A stretch of 64,000 nucleotides of DNA from Piscicola geometra (taxonomy: Eukaryota; Annelida; Clitellata; Hirudinida; Piscicolidae): assembly GCA_943735955.1 (NCBI GenBank), contig OX030957.1, positions 8,936,844 through 9,000,843 on the forward strand, read 5' to 3'. How positions within the stretch are numbered: the first letter of the stretch is position 1; every line of letters begins with the position of its first letter. The position numbers were made by a program, and so were the translations under genes. Of this stretch, positions 52,501 through 64,000 are shown in pieces. The notes under the pieces were generated by a model. That model searched no databases and was not told the origin of the DNA. It saw nothing but the letters and a program-made list of their open reading frames with translations.

Positions 52501-54924
52501 GCGGATTAGTACAAGTGAGATTATTTCAATTGGTTAGCAAGTTGAAATAATATTTGAAAACATTGTGAATTAAAAAATTATTATAAATCACCTTTCGCAA
52601 TACTCATCCAGCACGAACATCTGATCTGCGCTCAACCACCCCTGCAAGAAAGTAAATATTCATTTAAGTTACTGATTTGTAAATTAATTGAAATAACATA
52701 AAAATGAGCGTTCAGATTGAAATACGATATTTTAAATTTAATGTAAAAAAAGATCATGATAAGAAATTAATGTGAACGCCAGCACAAAATCTTTGCTCCA
52801 TACTACGTACATATGTACACGTGAAGGAGTCATGGAGGCGAAAAGCCAAGGTGAGGCGTTGGAGGTTGAGGAAGAGTTGCTGGTGGTTGAACTGCGAAGG
52901 ACAATTGCTTGCCAAGTCGTCTAATAACTTCTTCATCATTCTGTCTTTGTCTGGGTGGATAAAAGGCTGTGAGGGTTTGTGTGTGTTGAATTGAATCTGA
53001 AGGAGAAGATGTCTTACTGAGAATCCTTATATTTCAAAAAGTATTATTGAAGTTATAAAAAAAATTAAGCTTATTAATATTCAAATAATATAATTAAGGT
53101 TTTAAAAATGACTTTCGTTTTTTTTAACCAGATCTATAGAGACGCATGGAGTGGTGTCTGAGTGGGTTATTAAGAAGTTGTGGCTTGAGGGTCTGCCCAG
53201 TGGCTCTGTAGATAGACTGGATCCAGGGCAAAAGAGAGCTTTCATCTTCCGTGGCAAAAATCACTTCTTCACCTTCTTTCGTCAGCATGAAGTAAGCCAA
53301 GCCACTTTCTTGACCTGTGGTAGTGTAATGTCTTGTTGCGGTTGTAAATGTTTTTATGGCTGATGCTATTCTTTATCAGTCAACAACTGAGTCTAACTTT
53401 TATTCACGCTTTTTCACACAAACATTTAAAGCTTTTCCTATTTAATAACATTATTTTTTAAAATTATTCTCGAAACCGTTTATTTCAAAAAATTTTGAAT
53501 AAAAAATTTTCCACCTGAGACTTCTTCACAATAGTCCAGCGTATAGTGGTTGTTGATGACGATGAAGTTGGTTGGCAAACCCTTGTTTTCAATATAACTG
53601 CATAATGCAAACGTGAACTGGGACACCTAGTTCAAAAAAATACGCATTTTTTCAAATAATATTTAAAATGATTAAAATGATAAAAGCTTGTTTTTAAACG
53701 TGTAGACTCGACACTGTTGAGTATGTTCTAAATATTAGTTTTTGCGAATATTTTGACTATTATATTATGTGACAGGTTGGCAGATTAAATGCAAAAATAA
53801 CAGTTCAAAAATTTAGATTTGTAGATGGGACCACCCAATAATACACTCATTATGAAGAGCCACTCCATCCCCTTTGAAATCAGGCTTCATTAACTTTAAT
53901 TAATCAATTTAAATAAAAAAACAATAAAGTCTTAAATAAATCACCTGGATCAAAATAAAGTATCTTTTTTTCCACTTTTTCCAGAGCGTTTTACCCGACG
54001 CAAACAGCTCTCTGTCAGATGGGTGCAAGAAATAAATAGAGAAATGATTAGAGAAATGATTGAACGCTCAAATAGATTTTTAACAGGTAGCTTTAATTTT
54101 TAGATAAATATTTGTTATACCACCACTGTTTTTAAATATACAATTGACCATAACACTCAACCAACCCGAAACACTTGACGTTGTGTGGTTTATCGACAGT
54201 GCTGCTTAACCTTATGCTAATGTTTCTGTATAATTTTTTAGATTTTTTAAAAACCTCATTACAGTAGTTATAATGAAAAGTCAATGAACATGATGGTAAT
54301 GGGAAAAATATATTAGCAAAACATATATTTATAATGATAGAAGAGATGATAATGGCAGTGAATCAGTTTTAAGATAACAAGACAGCAAGGTCACTTGTGA
54401 CTGGAGTGTTTCAATGACACCATGTTGTACCACTCACATGAGTCTGTCATGAGACCAGACGCCAAACTCATCTGTGGGTGAATGCTTCGTGAATCAAAAC
54501 TAATGTTTCCAATCAAAATGTTGACAAATTATTTGAACTTTCAGATCCAATCTTTAATTTTTTAGAAATTATTTCAAGATGTAAAAAAATTACCAATAAA
54601 ACTATAACTTATAGTTAAGATTTCTACGCGCCTTATGCTAGTTTAGCTTCTAAAACGATTCAAAACTATTCAAAGGTGAAGCAAAACAAACTTTAGCAAC
54701 TTCTTTGTCTTCAGTGCCAAGAAACCCTGTTACTTCTTGACATAGTTTGACCTTGACACTTGTCAACGGGAATGAGGTAATGAAGTCAGCTTGTACGTCC
54801 CAGCTGGAGGTAACATCATCATCATCATCACCATCATCATCAGCAGCATCATCATCATCATCATTATCAGCATCATCATCATCATCATCATCACCATCAT
54901 CACCATTATCATCATCATCATCAG

Positions 54925-55000
<76 letters not shown>

Positions 55001-57946
55001 AGTATCATCATCATCATCACCATCAACTTAAAGAACCATACTCATAAACATGCATAGCTGGAGCATTAATATTTATAGTCTGAATATTCATAAATTGAAT
55101 ATGCGTAATAGACATCAGGGTTTTAGTAAAGTAATACAATAGGAATCTGTCTAGTGGCCTAAAGCATTGAAACAGTGAAATTAAATTATTAAGGTTCGGC
55201 AAATTGAACTTTAAACGGTAAAAGCAAAAACCTAATTTATTAAAAAATCAAGAAAGTCATTGAGTTTGTTACAAAGAATTTATTGAAAAACTAGGAAAAT
55301 TAATATTTTATTTTAGACAGTTCAAAACTTCAAATATAAAGCTCTTTTACACATTCAACCATTGCTAAAAATCTCAATTTTTTTTTGATTATTTAAACGA
55401 ATTTTATTTACACCAACAATACTTTCCAGCCCTTCATTACAACCACGCCACTTTGGCTACTCTATCCAACAAGACACTTTAAATACTAAATCACCAATCA
55501 ACCTGAGCTCATTTAAACGACAGCGGGGTGTAGACAACTTGTGGCAGCTGTCCATCTCAAAAGTGCAGAAAAGCACTGCTTTTGAGTCGATGCCTTCCAG
55601 TCCCTTCATGTCTTTTATCGTGATCTGCCGGAGGAGATGTCGTCAAGCGATGAAAAGTGTGTTTAGAGCCTGAGGCGAATCATTTTGCTGATTAAATGTT
55701 AGTAATAGAAAAGTTTGGAAAAATGTAGTCTAATAAAAATAAAAATGTTGGTTTGCACTTTATATTTCATGTTCAACTAACTTGAACGCGGAAGTTGAGA
55801 AGCAGGTCCTGCTTGCAAAGAATCTCATCGTCCTGCAAAAGTAAAATACGCATTTGGGCTATTGTGATAAAATAACTGAAATTTATTAAGTTAAGTAACT
55901 TTCAAAGGTTTTTTCATAAAATATAGGTTGCTATGTTTTGTTTGTTTAATTTACTATAACTTAGTATTTTATGTATTCTAAAATACATATAAACATATTT
56001 TTTTTAGATATTATATAATTTAAATTTTTCCCATTTGTTTCAAAAGGGCAAGTTAAGTTAACGTAAAACGGCTATCAACCATGGGCGGCGATTCTGGGAT
56101 CCGAATCCTCCAACTTTTTGGTAGTGAAGGAATTAACGTGGAACCCTCCACTTTTTTCAATAAAAACATTTTAAAACTTTGTTTTTATATGAGGATAATC
56201 GTCAACCATGGTATAAAACAGAATTTTTATATAGTAATACATTGTGAGTATGTGTAGGTATAGTAATATTTGTCTAAAACTAAACTATTCTTTGCTTACT
56301 TAAATATCCGTATCAAAACAGAAGTTTGAAAAATGTTTTTCCAGTGGAAGGAAGGGGGGTCTGGACCTAAGGATCATCCATGCTTGGTAGAACCCCTTCC
56401 CTCCAAAGTTGCAGCAGATCGCCGCCCCTGCTTTCAACCAATGAACGAACTTTATGCTGAATAAGCTTGATGCTGCCCTGCTCCTTGGCATCGTCTTCAT
56501 TTTTCACAACAGGAACACTCTGCAGGTTTTTTTTCAAGCTGTCGATGGAAAGCTGCATTTCATGAATGTAGTATACATCCATCTCACTCGTGAGACACTT
56601 TGGAGTCAGGCCTGGTGTCTGTGTATACATTTTTGTTTGTTTGTATGTGAAAACTTTTAAGGTTTTAATTTTTTAAGTGTGATGGTTAAGAAGGGTTGTG
56701 AGTGAGTGTTGTCTCAAATACTACAAAAAAAGACAAAAGTTCAAACTTTTAAATACCTATTTCTTCAAAAATATGACTAATCATGCGAATCATCGTAACA
56801 ATTTATGTACAAACCATGAAAACTTAAATTCTTAGCTAGAAATGAAATGCTTGAAGATCAAGACCTTGTAGAGTCGATGCACTTCACTTTGTCTTGAGTC
56901 AAGCTCCCTTCTCACTTGAGCTGCCTGCTCATCATTGTTATCCAGCTGTTTGTGTGTGCATGTTTGTGTGTGCATGTTTGTGTGTGCATGTTTGTGTGTG
57001 CATGTTTGTGTGTGCATGTTTGTGTGTGCATGTTTGTGTGTGCATGTTTGTGTGTGCATGTTTGTGTGTGCATGTTTATGTGAGTGTGTAGGAGAGTCTG
57101 TGAGTTTTTGTAAATGTTCTCAAGAACCACCTGCATCAGGTTAAGGAGGATCTGATGTGGTCTCCTTCTCACCTTCAAAACCTTTTGGAACATCTCAAAC
57201 AACTGCTCTCTGCTAAGCTTCGAGTCTTCAAAGGTGGGAGAAGAGTAGATAGGAAGCATCCGTTTCTCAGTTTCCCCTCTGAATATCAACTCAAATCGTT
57301 CCATCCAAGCGTCAAGAAGGGTTTGCTTGGAAAGGTTTTTGAAGTCTGGCAGGGCCCAAATCTGTTCTTGTATGCAGCGCTTGAACACCTCTGTGAAGTC
57401 TCCCACAGACCACCCAGCTCCTTCCACCATCTTGGTGATTTCCCCACTTTTGAGAACTGTGTGGTAAAAACTACTAATGGCGTTTTTGAAAGCGTCATCA
57501 GCCGGTATTTTCATGTGACCGGTTAGAAACGATGTGAAACGGTCTTTTGCCATCTCCAGCTGGAAGAGGGAGAGCTTTGGAGGACCATGGTTGGTGTCGT
57601 GTTTGTAACGAGCTGCGAAGGGGTAAGCGATGCAGCGTGCTACAAAGGCATACAACTGTAAATTGGCTTTCTCCTCTTTTTCCCCTTCCTCTTCTTCATG
57701 CTTTGAACACTCTTTGTTTAGGGCTTCGCTATCTTTCCCTTCATTCCATAACTGATTTTGTTTTTCTTTCTCCGCCACGATTCCATTCGAAATCTCGCTT
57801 TCTGTATCATCCTTCACACGCAAAAAACTTCCAACATTAGCAACACTATCTCGCACACTCTTCTTCCTTACCATTTCCTTGAAAGCTTCCACTCTCTTCT
57901 TTCCTTCTCCCTCGCCATGCTCATCATCGCTTGAGTCTTGGATCAT
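46501..57946 (-). CDS. CADPS: Calcium-dependent secretion activator (CAPS/CADPS family)
   Basis: Priming factor for dense-core vesicle exocytosis at the plasma membrane. Minus-strand exons: 57131-57946, 56865-56945, 56451-56597, 55782-55832, 55503-55624, 54692-54803, 54395-54471, 53945-54011, 53515-53626, 53129-53314, 52811-53016, 52592-52641, 52093-52230, 51623-51724, 51324-51387, 50563-50683, 50142-50273, 49877-50029, 49451-49619, 49077-49247, 48746-48857, 48570-48644, 47875-47958, 47694-47801, 47221-47319, 46501-46539. Phases close; about 1197 aa (human about 1350). Order: acidic N-terminus, RCIAYPF region, C2-like domain (about 349-450), PH domain (about 470-570, [17 protein letters not shown] to SIYRATGQ), then MUN-type region ([50 protein letters not shown]). 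The end of exon 19 (49451), the acceptor of exon 11 and the tiny last exon are least certain. Two segments present in human are missing. Confidence 0.94.
46801..46924. repeat. 26-bp tandem repeat, about 4.7 copies, in the last CADPS intron
   Basis: The unit TGTAACTCTATGAAGGAATT plus CATGGA repeats at 46801, 46827, 46853 and 46879, with a decayed fifth copy. Each unit contains the inverted repeat ATGAA-GGAA-TTCAT. Confidence 0.93.
51181..51310. repeat. Decayed tandem repeat of ACATACTAACTGAAAATTGAG type
   Basis: Four or five imperfect units of roughly 28-35 bp next to CADPS exon 15. Confidence 0.7.
54812..55023. repeat. (ATC)n array just upstream of a CADPS splice acceptor
   Basis: ATC trinucleotides with CAG/ACC variants. 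On the transcribed strand this is (GAT)n, ending about 10 bp before the exon 6 acceptor at 54804-54805. Confidence 0.93.
56083..56428 (+). mobile_element. Short dispersed repeat (MITE-like), copy 2, with GGGCGGCGAT termini
   Basis: The left end GGGCGGCGATTCTG and the reverse complement of the right end GGGGCGGCGATCTG form terminal inverted repeats. The interior matches the copy at 22320-22640 (CAACTTTTTGGTAGTG, GTATCAAAACAGAAGTTT, GGATCATCCATGC). It lies in a CADPS intron; its right end is only about 20 bp from the donor of exon 3. Confidence 0.72.
56948..57078. repeat. 14-bp minisatellite abutting the CADPS exon 2 acceptor
   Basis: About nine copies of GTTTGTGTGTGCAT. On the transcribed strand it reads ATGCACACACAAAC and continues directly into the acceptor ACAAACAG at 56946. 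Confidence 0.95.
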
Positions 57947-59009
57947 TTACCCTTCTACTAAAAGTCATTAGAAGTCAATTTATTTTCTATAAATTCAATA
58001 GGATAAATGCTTTGAAAACAATGTCAGCTTGACAAAATGTTAATTACCCGTTGTCTGCATCCTCCTAGATAAATTAGTTTGGATCTTCAGTTTTGCTGCC
58101 TTAAAAAAAATTCCAAACTTTTTCGATAATTTTTTAAATGAAAAATTTATCTTGGCTATAATGTAAACTTTTCTTGATTTCAATAACACATTAAGCTTCT
58201 AGCGTATGAAAACAATAGTGAATTAATGCTTTCGCTGACATATTTCATCACGTGATGTCAATTACATCAGTTCTAATTATTTTCATTTACTACTACTACA
58301 TCCGCCTATGTAAACAAATATTCACAAAGAATAATGAATAAACTATTAACATTCTAATTAGCAAGACTCATAAGATTTTTTTGCATGGGTTAACATTTGA
58401 AATTCAGCAACAACAAAAAACTCTGTTTTTTACATACTTAAGCCTGTTATCCCGTCTGGGACATGGCCAATCAAACCGCTCCTACCAGGCATGTCGGTTA
58501 TTAGCGTCTACGTTCTCTGAAATCTACTCTTTCAGAAGTCGGCTTGTTCATCTCGTTGACGTAAATTTACTGCATTTGTCATTGGAATCAGCAGAATTTA
58601 ATAAAAGACTTTTCCTGGGATGGAAACAGCGTGATTTTATGGTAATTTGAATAAAAATGAAGTTTTTTTTTGGGTAGCTTAACGAAAAAATCAGGTTCTG
58701 CAAATCTGCAGTAAGGGTTGCTAGGTTCAGGTCCTTCTAGTAATACCTATAACTAAAACTACATATATACTTTATAGGGTTATCTGAAAGTTTCACTCGT
58801 TAGAGGCTTATTTCCCAACAAGCTGAAAAAAGACAAAAGAAAAACTTGAAGTTTTAACGGTCAACCCAATAGCAGTGGGCAGGTTACACATCTTTACGGA
58901 AAAGTAAAACGTCCCTGCTCCACTTCTAGCCTAAAGAAACACCTCAGAAAAACGCATTACCCTTCAAGACTCCTAGGTTAGGTTTTGGTGAGCGGTTAGC
59001 TTAGATGGT
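57947..59009. promoter_or_regulatory. Upstream region of the CADPS gene
   Basis: Expected to hold the promoter and 5' UTR exons. No core promoter motif was firmly recognised. A partial SINE-like head lies at about 58983-59009. Confidence 0.4.
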
Positions 59010-59190
59010 TGGCGAGCGGCTTGGCTCAGATGGTAAAGTTGTTGGACCTTCAACTTAAAGGTTGCCAGCTCGAATTCCTGTTCAGCCAACCGTGAGCTAC
59101 CATATACCTAGTGTTTATGATGCGGTGTTTCACGACTCATGTCCTGTGAGAAGCGCCTCAGTTGCGTGCCTTGGCGCATTATAAATACGG
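59010..59190 (+). mobile_element. tRNA-derived SINE, family A, copy 2
   Basis: A-box-like TTGGCTCAGATGG and B-box-like AGCTCGAATTCC are followed by CGTGAGCTACCATATACCTA and GATGCGGTGTTT, the same body as the copy at 2961-3217. It ends in an AT-rich tail near 59190. A second, partial head (GAGCGGTTAGCTTAGATGG) lies immediately upstream, so the head is duplicated. Confidence 0.8.
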
Positions 59191-62100
59191 ATTATTTATT
59201 TTTATTTTAAGTAATCGAAGGTTACTAATAGTATCACAAAAAAACCTTTTTAAGCTGAGAATTTGCAACACAGTCTCAGTATCTGTAACGTACATGAAAT
59301 GCATTTTTCGGTAATGCAGTGAAAAAAAGAAGCCTTCTGATCTTTCATACGCGCCTATTCGACGACGATGATGATGATAATGACAAAGTTATAACAAGCG
59401 TTAAATACCAAAACTTATCAAACTTTTACAAACATAAAAAAATCCAAGTATTATTTAAACCAATTCTTAGTAGCCGCCTGGACCCTCAAGTGATGCTTTG
59501 GAAAATCTAGACGCTTAGGAAAATTATTCCCGAAATAATGGCCTAAAAAAGATTTTGTAAAGTGATGTAGTCTTAACATTATTAATGTCCAAAAATTGGG
59601 TATTTTACGGCGTATGCTAAAATAATTTCATTCACCAGATTGTCTATTTGTAACTATTTCTGCAAAGTTTATTCATCTATTTATTGAAAAGCTATTTTCT
59701 AACATAGCTACTATTTTGTTTTTCAACTGTTTTCTCTTTCAAAAACAAAACAAAAATGTAATTTTGAGGTTGTTTCTCTTGGATAGATTGATCTATATTA
59801 CCGAAAAATTCAATTAATCAACTATAAAAAAAAGATAAAGATAAAAGACACACAAAAGCACCTCATCGGACTGGTTCATAGATGTTCTGGCATACTTATA
59901 ATGTAGGCGCATTAAATTGAAAAACTTTCAAAAATGCAAGGAGTTGTTTATCAAATAATATAAACTTTAAAACTTTTTGTGAAAAGCTTTGAAACCTGAA
60001 AAGATATTGAACTTTTTGAAGCAAGGATTAATCGTGAGTATTTAAGTCAAAGGAGTGATAACATTGCGTCATAAAGGACTAAAGATGACCGATATTGGAA
60101 ACTTTCGGTTTACGTATTTTAGTGAAAAGAGTTATTAAAAAGTTAAGAAAATTAAAGAGTTTCAGATACATTGATGGCTTTGCTACAAAATTTGATGTAT
60201 TTTTCGAATGATCAAATTCAACACCTTTTAACTCATAAAAACAAAGTAATGAGTCTGAATGGGTTAGTAAAGAAGGATATAGATTCAACTACCATCTCGA
60301 TGAACAAAGCTTATTCATTCTCAGAATAAAAAGTGCAGTTATTTCGCTACACCATACGCTTGCCGTATCTGCTGAAATGATCGCTTCATCTTCGTATACT
60401 GCTATTTGGCGTTTCATTAAACATTTCACAAGTTGTTATTTTGCAACCATTTGACATTATTTTTAAAAAGATGAAAAACGATGTATATTTTTTCAGCCAT
60501 GTAAACTTCAAGTATATTTTCTTAAAACAAGTCAGAAATATTTATATATAAAAAATTAAAATTACCAAATTATTACTAAGAATAATTAACAATTCAAATT
60601 TTAGAAATTAATTTTCAGACAATACAAATTGTGTTTTTTGCTCTCTGAAAAGACAGATAATTAGTCAATCTTTCTGATATTTCCGAATCTTTATTTCCGA
60701 GAAAAAGCTTTCTTGATTTCAACAATTTTCTGAAATTTTCAAGGTTTTTTGTAACGTCAACCTGATCCATCCGAGATGTTCTTTTTCATTTTTCCCTTTG
60801 TTTGCTTTTTCTTTTTTTTTGCGTCGAGCATTGAAGCACTGTCTGATAAGTCTTTGATCGAGTGACTACACATACCACTTTAAATATCATGAAAACAAAT
60901 TACGACTTTTTATAACGCAATTTAAAATTATTATTTTTAAATAAATTGTTTTTTCTATGGTCTGTATCATTCTTCAAAATTCCCTTGTCAATGAACAAGG
61001 TTAATAGGCATAATGAAAATGCAGATGATTAGGACACGCATCCGAGCACTTGCTCACCAGATAGTATTTACTTTTGAGATCTGTTTTGTTGTTTTTGTGG
61101 GTTTAAAAAAATGTGTAGCTCTTGGGGTTCTGAATTTTTATGATTGATAAAAGATGCTGAAAATCATTTTTGATCTTTAAATTTTAGTCACAGACTTATA
61201 TGTCAATCCGGATATCGTCTTTGCTGTTGTTCATCATTCTGGTCTTTTCTGAATTAATCTGCAAGATAATATATGTGAATTTTGAAAATTAGAAATAGGA
61301 AAATAATGTTTGAAATTATTTACGAAATTTAAACAGAATTTTGCCTGTTATTTAACACTTAATAAAATATATGTTTGTAAACTTGAATGAATAAAGCTTT
61401 AAATTTATTTTTGAAAGATTTATATAGTTTTATTCGAAAGAAACCGACTTTAAAAAGTCTATTAATACTTTATCGACATAAATTGATTATATGTCTTTAA
61501 AAACCCAAAAGATGCAATGCTTTGTCTATTGTCTTGGTGGTTTTGCATCTGAAAAGAAGATAAATATAGTTTTCTCAATTAATTCATAGATTTTTCTTGG
61601 TTTTAATATATTTTCAAAACTTCTTTTTCACAACTATACAAGAAGCCTGTTTATCATCTAAATGACTTTTGAATTAAAAGTCAATTTATTGAAACGAAAA
61701 AGTACTTTTCTAATTAATTAAAAAATTGCCATTTTTCTTTGAGTGACAAGCATTTTAACTAGCTGATCATGCAAAAGTAAAATAAGATATGTAAGAAGTT
61801 TTGTTAAACAACTTTCAAGCACGATGAAGGTTTCTTTATCGTTTAAAATAACTGTTTATATGACTCGGAAACATGATTTACTCATGAGGTTTCAGTTGAC
61901 ATGACTACAGGACATGTGAGCCGCTCTTAAACGACTCATAAAAAATCTATCATCTTAGCCTCTTGGCCATCGTTGCACCCTGAAACTTTTTTTTAAAGAA
62001 ATCAATTCATTTTACGTAATGTTGTCTTTGAAAAAACTGCATCAAAAAGAATGTTATCGAATACATTTTACTTTGGAATTAACCCATGCAATTCATTTGA

Positions 62101-62458
62101 AACTGCATTTAAGGAAACATTTAGATTTTTTCTTATAACTTAACTAAATTTTAAATGTTTTGTATTTTTATATTTCATAAGTGTTTTGAGAAATTGTTAA
62201 TGTAGTTTTTAACCGGTTGTAAATAATAATTCAAAAAAATTTACTCATTTGTTATTATTTATAATGATTAAATTTAATTTAAAATTTTCCTTTGCTTTTG
62301 ACTTCGAGGCATGTTTGGTGTTTTGTTTCATTGCCTATAGTCTAAAGGCACATAAAGATAATGATGCTATTAAGTTATGTCTAAATTTCTTCATAGCCAT
62401 TGTATTCACTGCTTTAGCATATTATAAATACAATATTATTATATACATAAAATATTTA
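59191..62458. other. Intergenic AT-rich stretch, nothing recognised
   Basis: Short frames only; no recognisable domains, RNA genes or repeat ends. Confidence 0.5.
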
Positions 62459-63415
62459 GGGAAGGTTGCTCAAGATGAACCGGTTCCTAAGACCGAACGA
62501 GCTTATTTACAGCAATGCGATATAGAATTTTTTAAATAATTATTTTTTATTTATGCATGCGTCTTCTAAGCAAATTTTTATGTTGGTTTCGTTTTTGAAA
62601 GTTGTCTTATTCAAATATAATTTAAAAACTGATTTCTAGAAGAATAATTCAAAAGTTGGAAGATAACGTTTTTCTGTTTTTTCCTAATCAACCGAAGAAA
62701 TCTAATATTTATTTTATTATTATTAATTAGATTAACTATAGTTTCATTATGCACAAGTAGTATAATTAATAATTGAGTGCTTAGCCTGTTTTAATCTGAA
62801 TAGATGTAGACTTTCGTCTCATTAGTCTCTTTAGACTGTAGACTAGAGGTTTGCCTGGGAAATCGTTAAAGCTCTAAGTGAAAGACGAAATAAATATATT
62901 CTCTGGGTAAAGCGAACTTAACTTATGTTATTCCAAAGCAGAATTTTTTGCAGAGTTTACTTTAACAATGAAATTTGTAAAAATATTTCTAAAGCAGTTT
63001 TTAAAACACTTGATGACACTTTTGAGAAAGAACTGAGATTACATTTTCCAGAATAAATAAAGATTTTTTGGAATTATTAGTATTGAGTGAGCGAAAAAAA
63101 AGTATTTCTTTAGAAAACGAAGATAGTCTGATGATAAGTAAAACGTTTAAATTACAATTTTAATGACATACAATATGGTTTAATCATAGGCAACTAAGCG
63201 TTTCATCTTGGGAACCCAGTTGCTCAGTATGGAATTTCTGAGTGTTCATGTCTGAGGTTAATAAACTCATATTTTCGTATTATTTTATTTTAATTTTAAA
63301 GTTGATATAGTTAGACAAAGAATCAATAGAATGGCTGGATGAATTGTAATTTACGTTATTGGTTATGCAATTGAGCTATGAGGCTATGTGTAAAAATCTT
63401 TCCATCTTGTGTAAC
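62459..63415. mobile_element. TA-target DNA transposon, non-autonomous, copy 2
   Basis: The left end TA-GGGAAGGTTGCTCAAGATG and the right end CATCTTGTGTAACC-TA form inverted repeats with TA flanks. The interior is collinear with 730-1956 (for example GAACCGGTTCCTAAGACCGA, TGTTGGTTTCGTTTTTGAAA, CATCTTGGGAACCCAGTTGC) but lacks the roughly 270-bp segment present there. Confidence 0.75.
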
Positions 63416-64000
63416 CTATATATATAATACTTTTTTGCTTTTTTTCACAAAAACCTCTCCCAACATACAGATTGAAATATTTTCTTAAAATGCGGTATTA
63501 AACACTAAACGAATAAACTTTGGTTTTTTAATATATTTAAATATTTTAAAGGTTTAAATGTTCAGAAAATGCAATTTAGCTAATGAAACGGAGTAAATTA
63601 AGATCTTCTAGGCTGGCAATAGTTTGTCAAAAACTATCGGATATATATCCCCAAACCAGCTCAGCCTGTAATGTAGAAGGCATCACATGAAATACAGCAA
63701 AATTGTGGAGAAACTCCTAAAAATGAAAACTGGGCTTTGCAAAATTCAATAAGTTCATTCCATGGATGGCTGGAAATTTCTGTAATTCCTAAGGATACAT
63801 CGTTGCTTGCAATTTTTTAATAGTTATTTTCTATTTATATAGTTAATTGCAAAAAGTTTAAGGAATTTATTTAATAAATCCCAAAAAATTGTATAAAATT
63901 AAAAAATATTATTTACACAGTTTTATAGTTTATTGCAATAAGATGAAGATAAATGGCATTTAAATTATTTTAAAAAATTAAAGTTTACTTTTGAATATTA
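63416..64000. other. Intergenic AT-rich stretch to the window edge
   Basis: Nothing recognised. Confidence 0.5.

Noticed and set aside
53820..53880. Possible extra CADPS exon on the minus strand
   Set aside because: Its translation does not match the missing segment, and it lies between two PH-domain exons that already join in phase.
62249..62539. 96-codon frame with a hydrophobic N-terminal half
   Set aside because: It crosses the left end of the TA-target transposon at 62459, so it is a chance fusion of AT-rich DNA and transposon sequence.

Overview
The window is nuclear DNA of an invertebrate animal. It is AT-rich, uses the standard code, has many short GT-AG introns, and is full of SINEs, DNA transposons and very long microsatellites. 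Five protein-coding genes were rebuilt exon by exon; in every one the reading phase closes across all proposed introns, which is the main check used. The phylum cannot be fixed from the sequence alone; a protostome or another early-branching bilaterian is a guess.

Region by region. (1) 1-2347, minus: the first four coding exons of the V-type H+-ATPase catalytic subunit A; the gene runs off the left edge. (2) 3771-13819, minus: a complete Integrator subunit 7 gene (21 coding exons, about 947 aa) with introns full of trinucleotide repeats, a 37-bp minisatellite and a hAT-type element. (3) 14501-14849, plus: a two-exon ANAPC13 gene, head to head with INTS7 across 681 bp. (4) 14989-23500: a transposon cluster with a hAT remnant, a 5'-truncated non-LTR retrotransposon, and a stack of DNA transposons inserted one inside another (18515-22160). 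(5) 23518-27960, plus: a 12-exon L-threonine ammonia-lyase with a PLP fold and an ACT domain. (6) 28000-46500: a gene-poor stretch with several (CA)n/(TG)n arrays, a 982-bp (ACAT)n array and a 109-bp palindrome. (7) 46501-57946, minus: a CAPS/CADPS-type secretion activator with about 26 coding exons. (8) 58000-64000: no recognised gene; one tRNA-derived SINE and the second copy of a TA-target transposon also seen in the V-ATPase intron.

The genes are unrelated housekeeping or neurosecretory genes: organelle acidification, snRNA/mRNA 3' processing, the cell-cycle ubiquitin ligase, amino-acid catabolism and dense-core vesicle priming. There is no operon logic beyond the divergent INTS7/ANAPC13 pair. 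The noteworthy material is the mobile-element architecture and the intrusion of tandem repeats up to splice sites and into coding exons.
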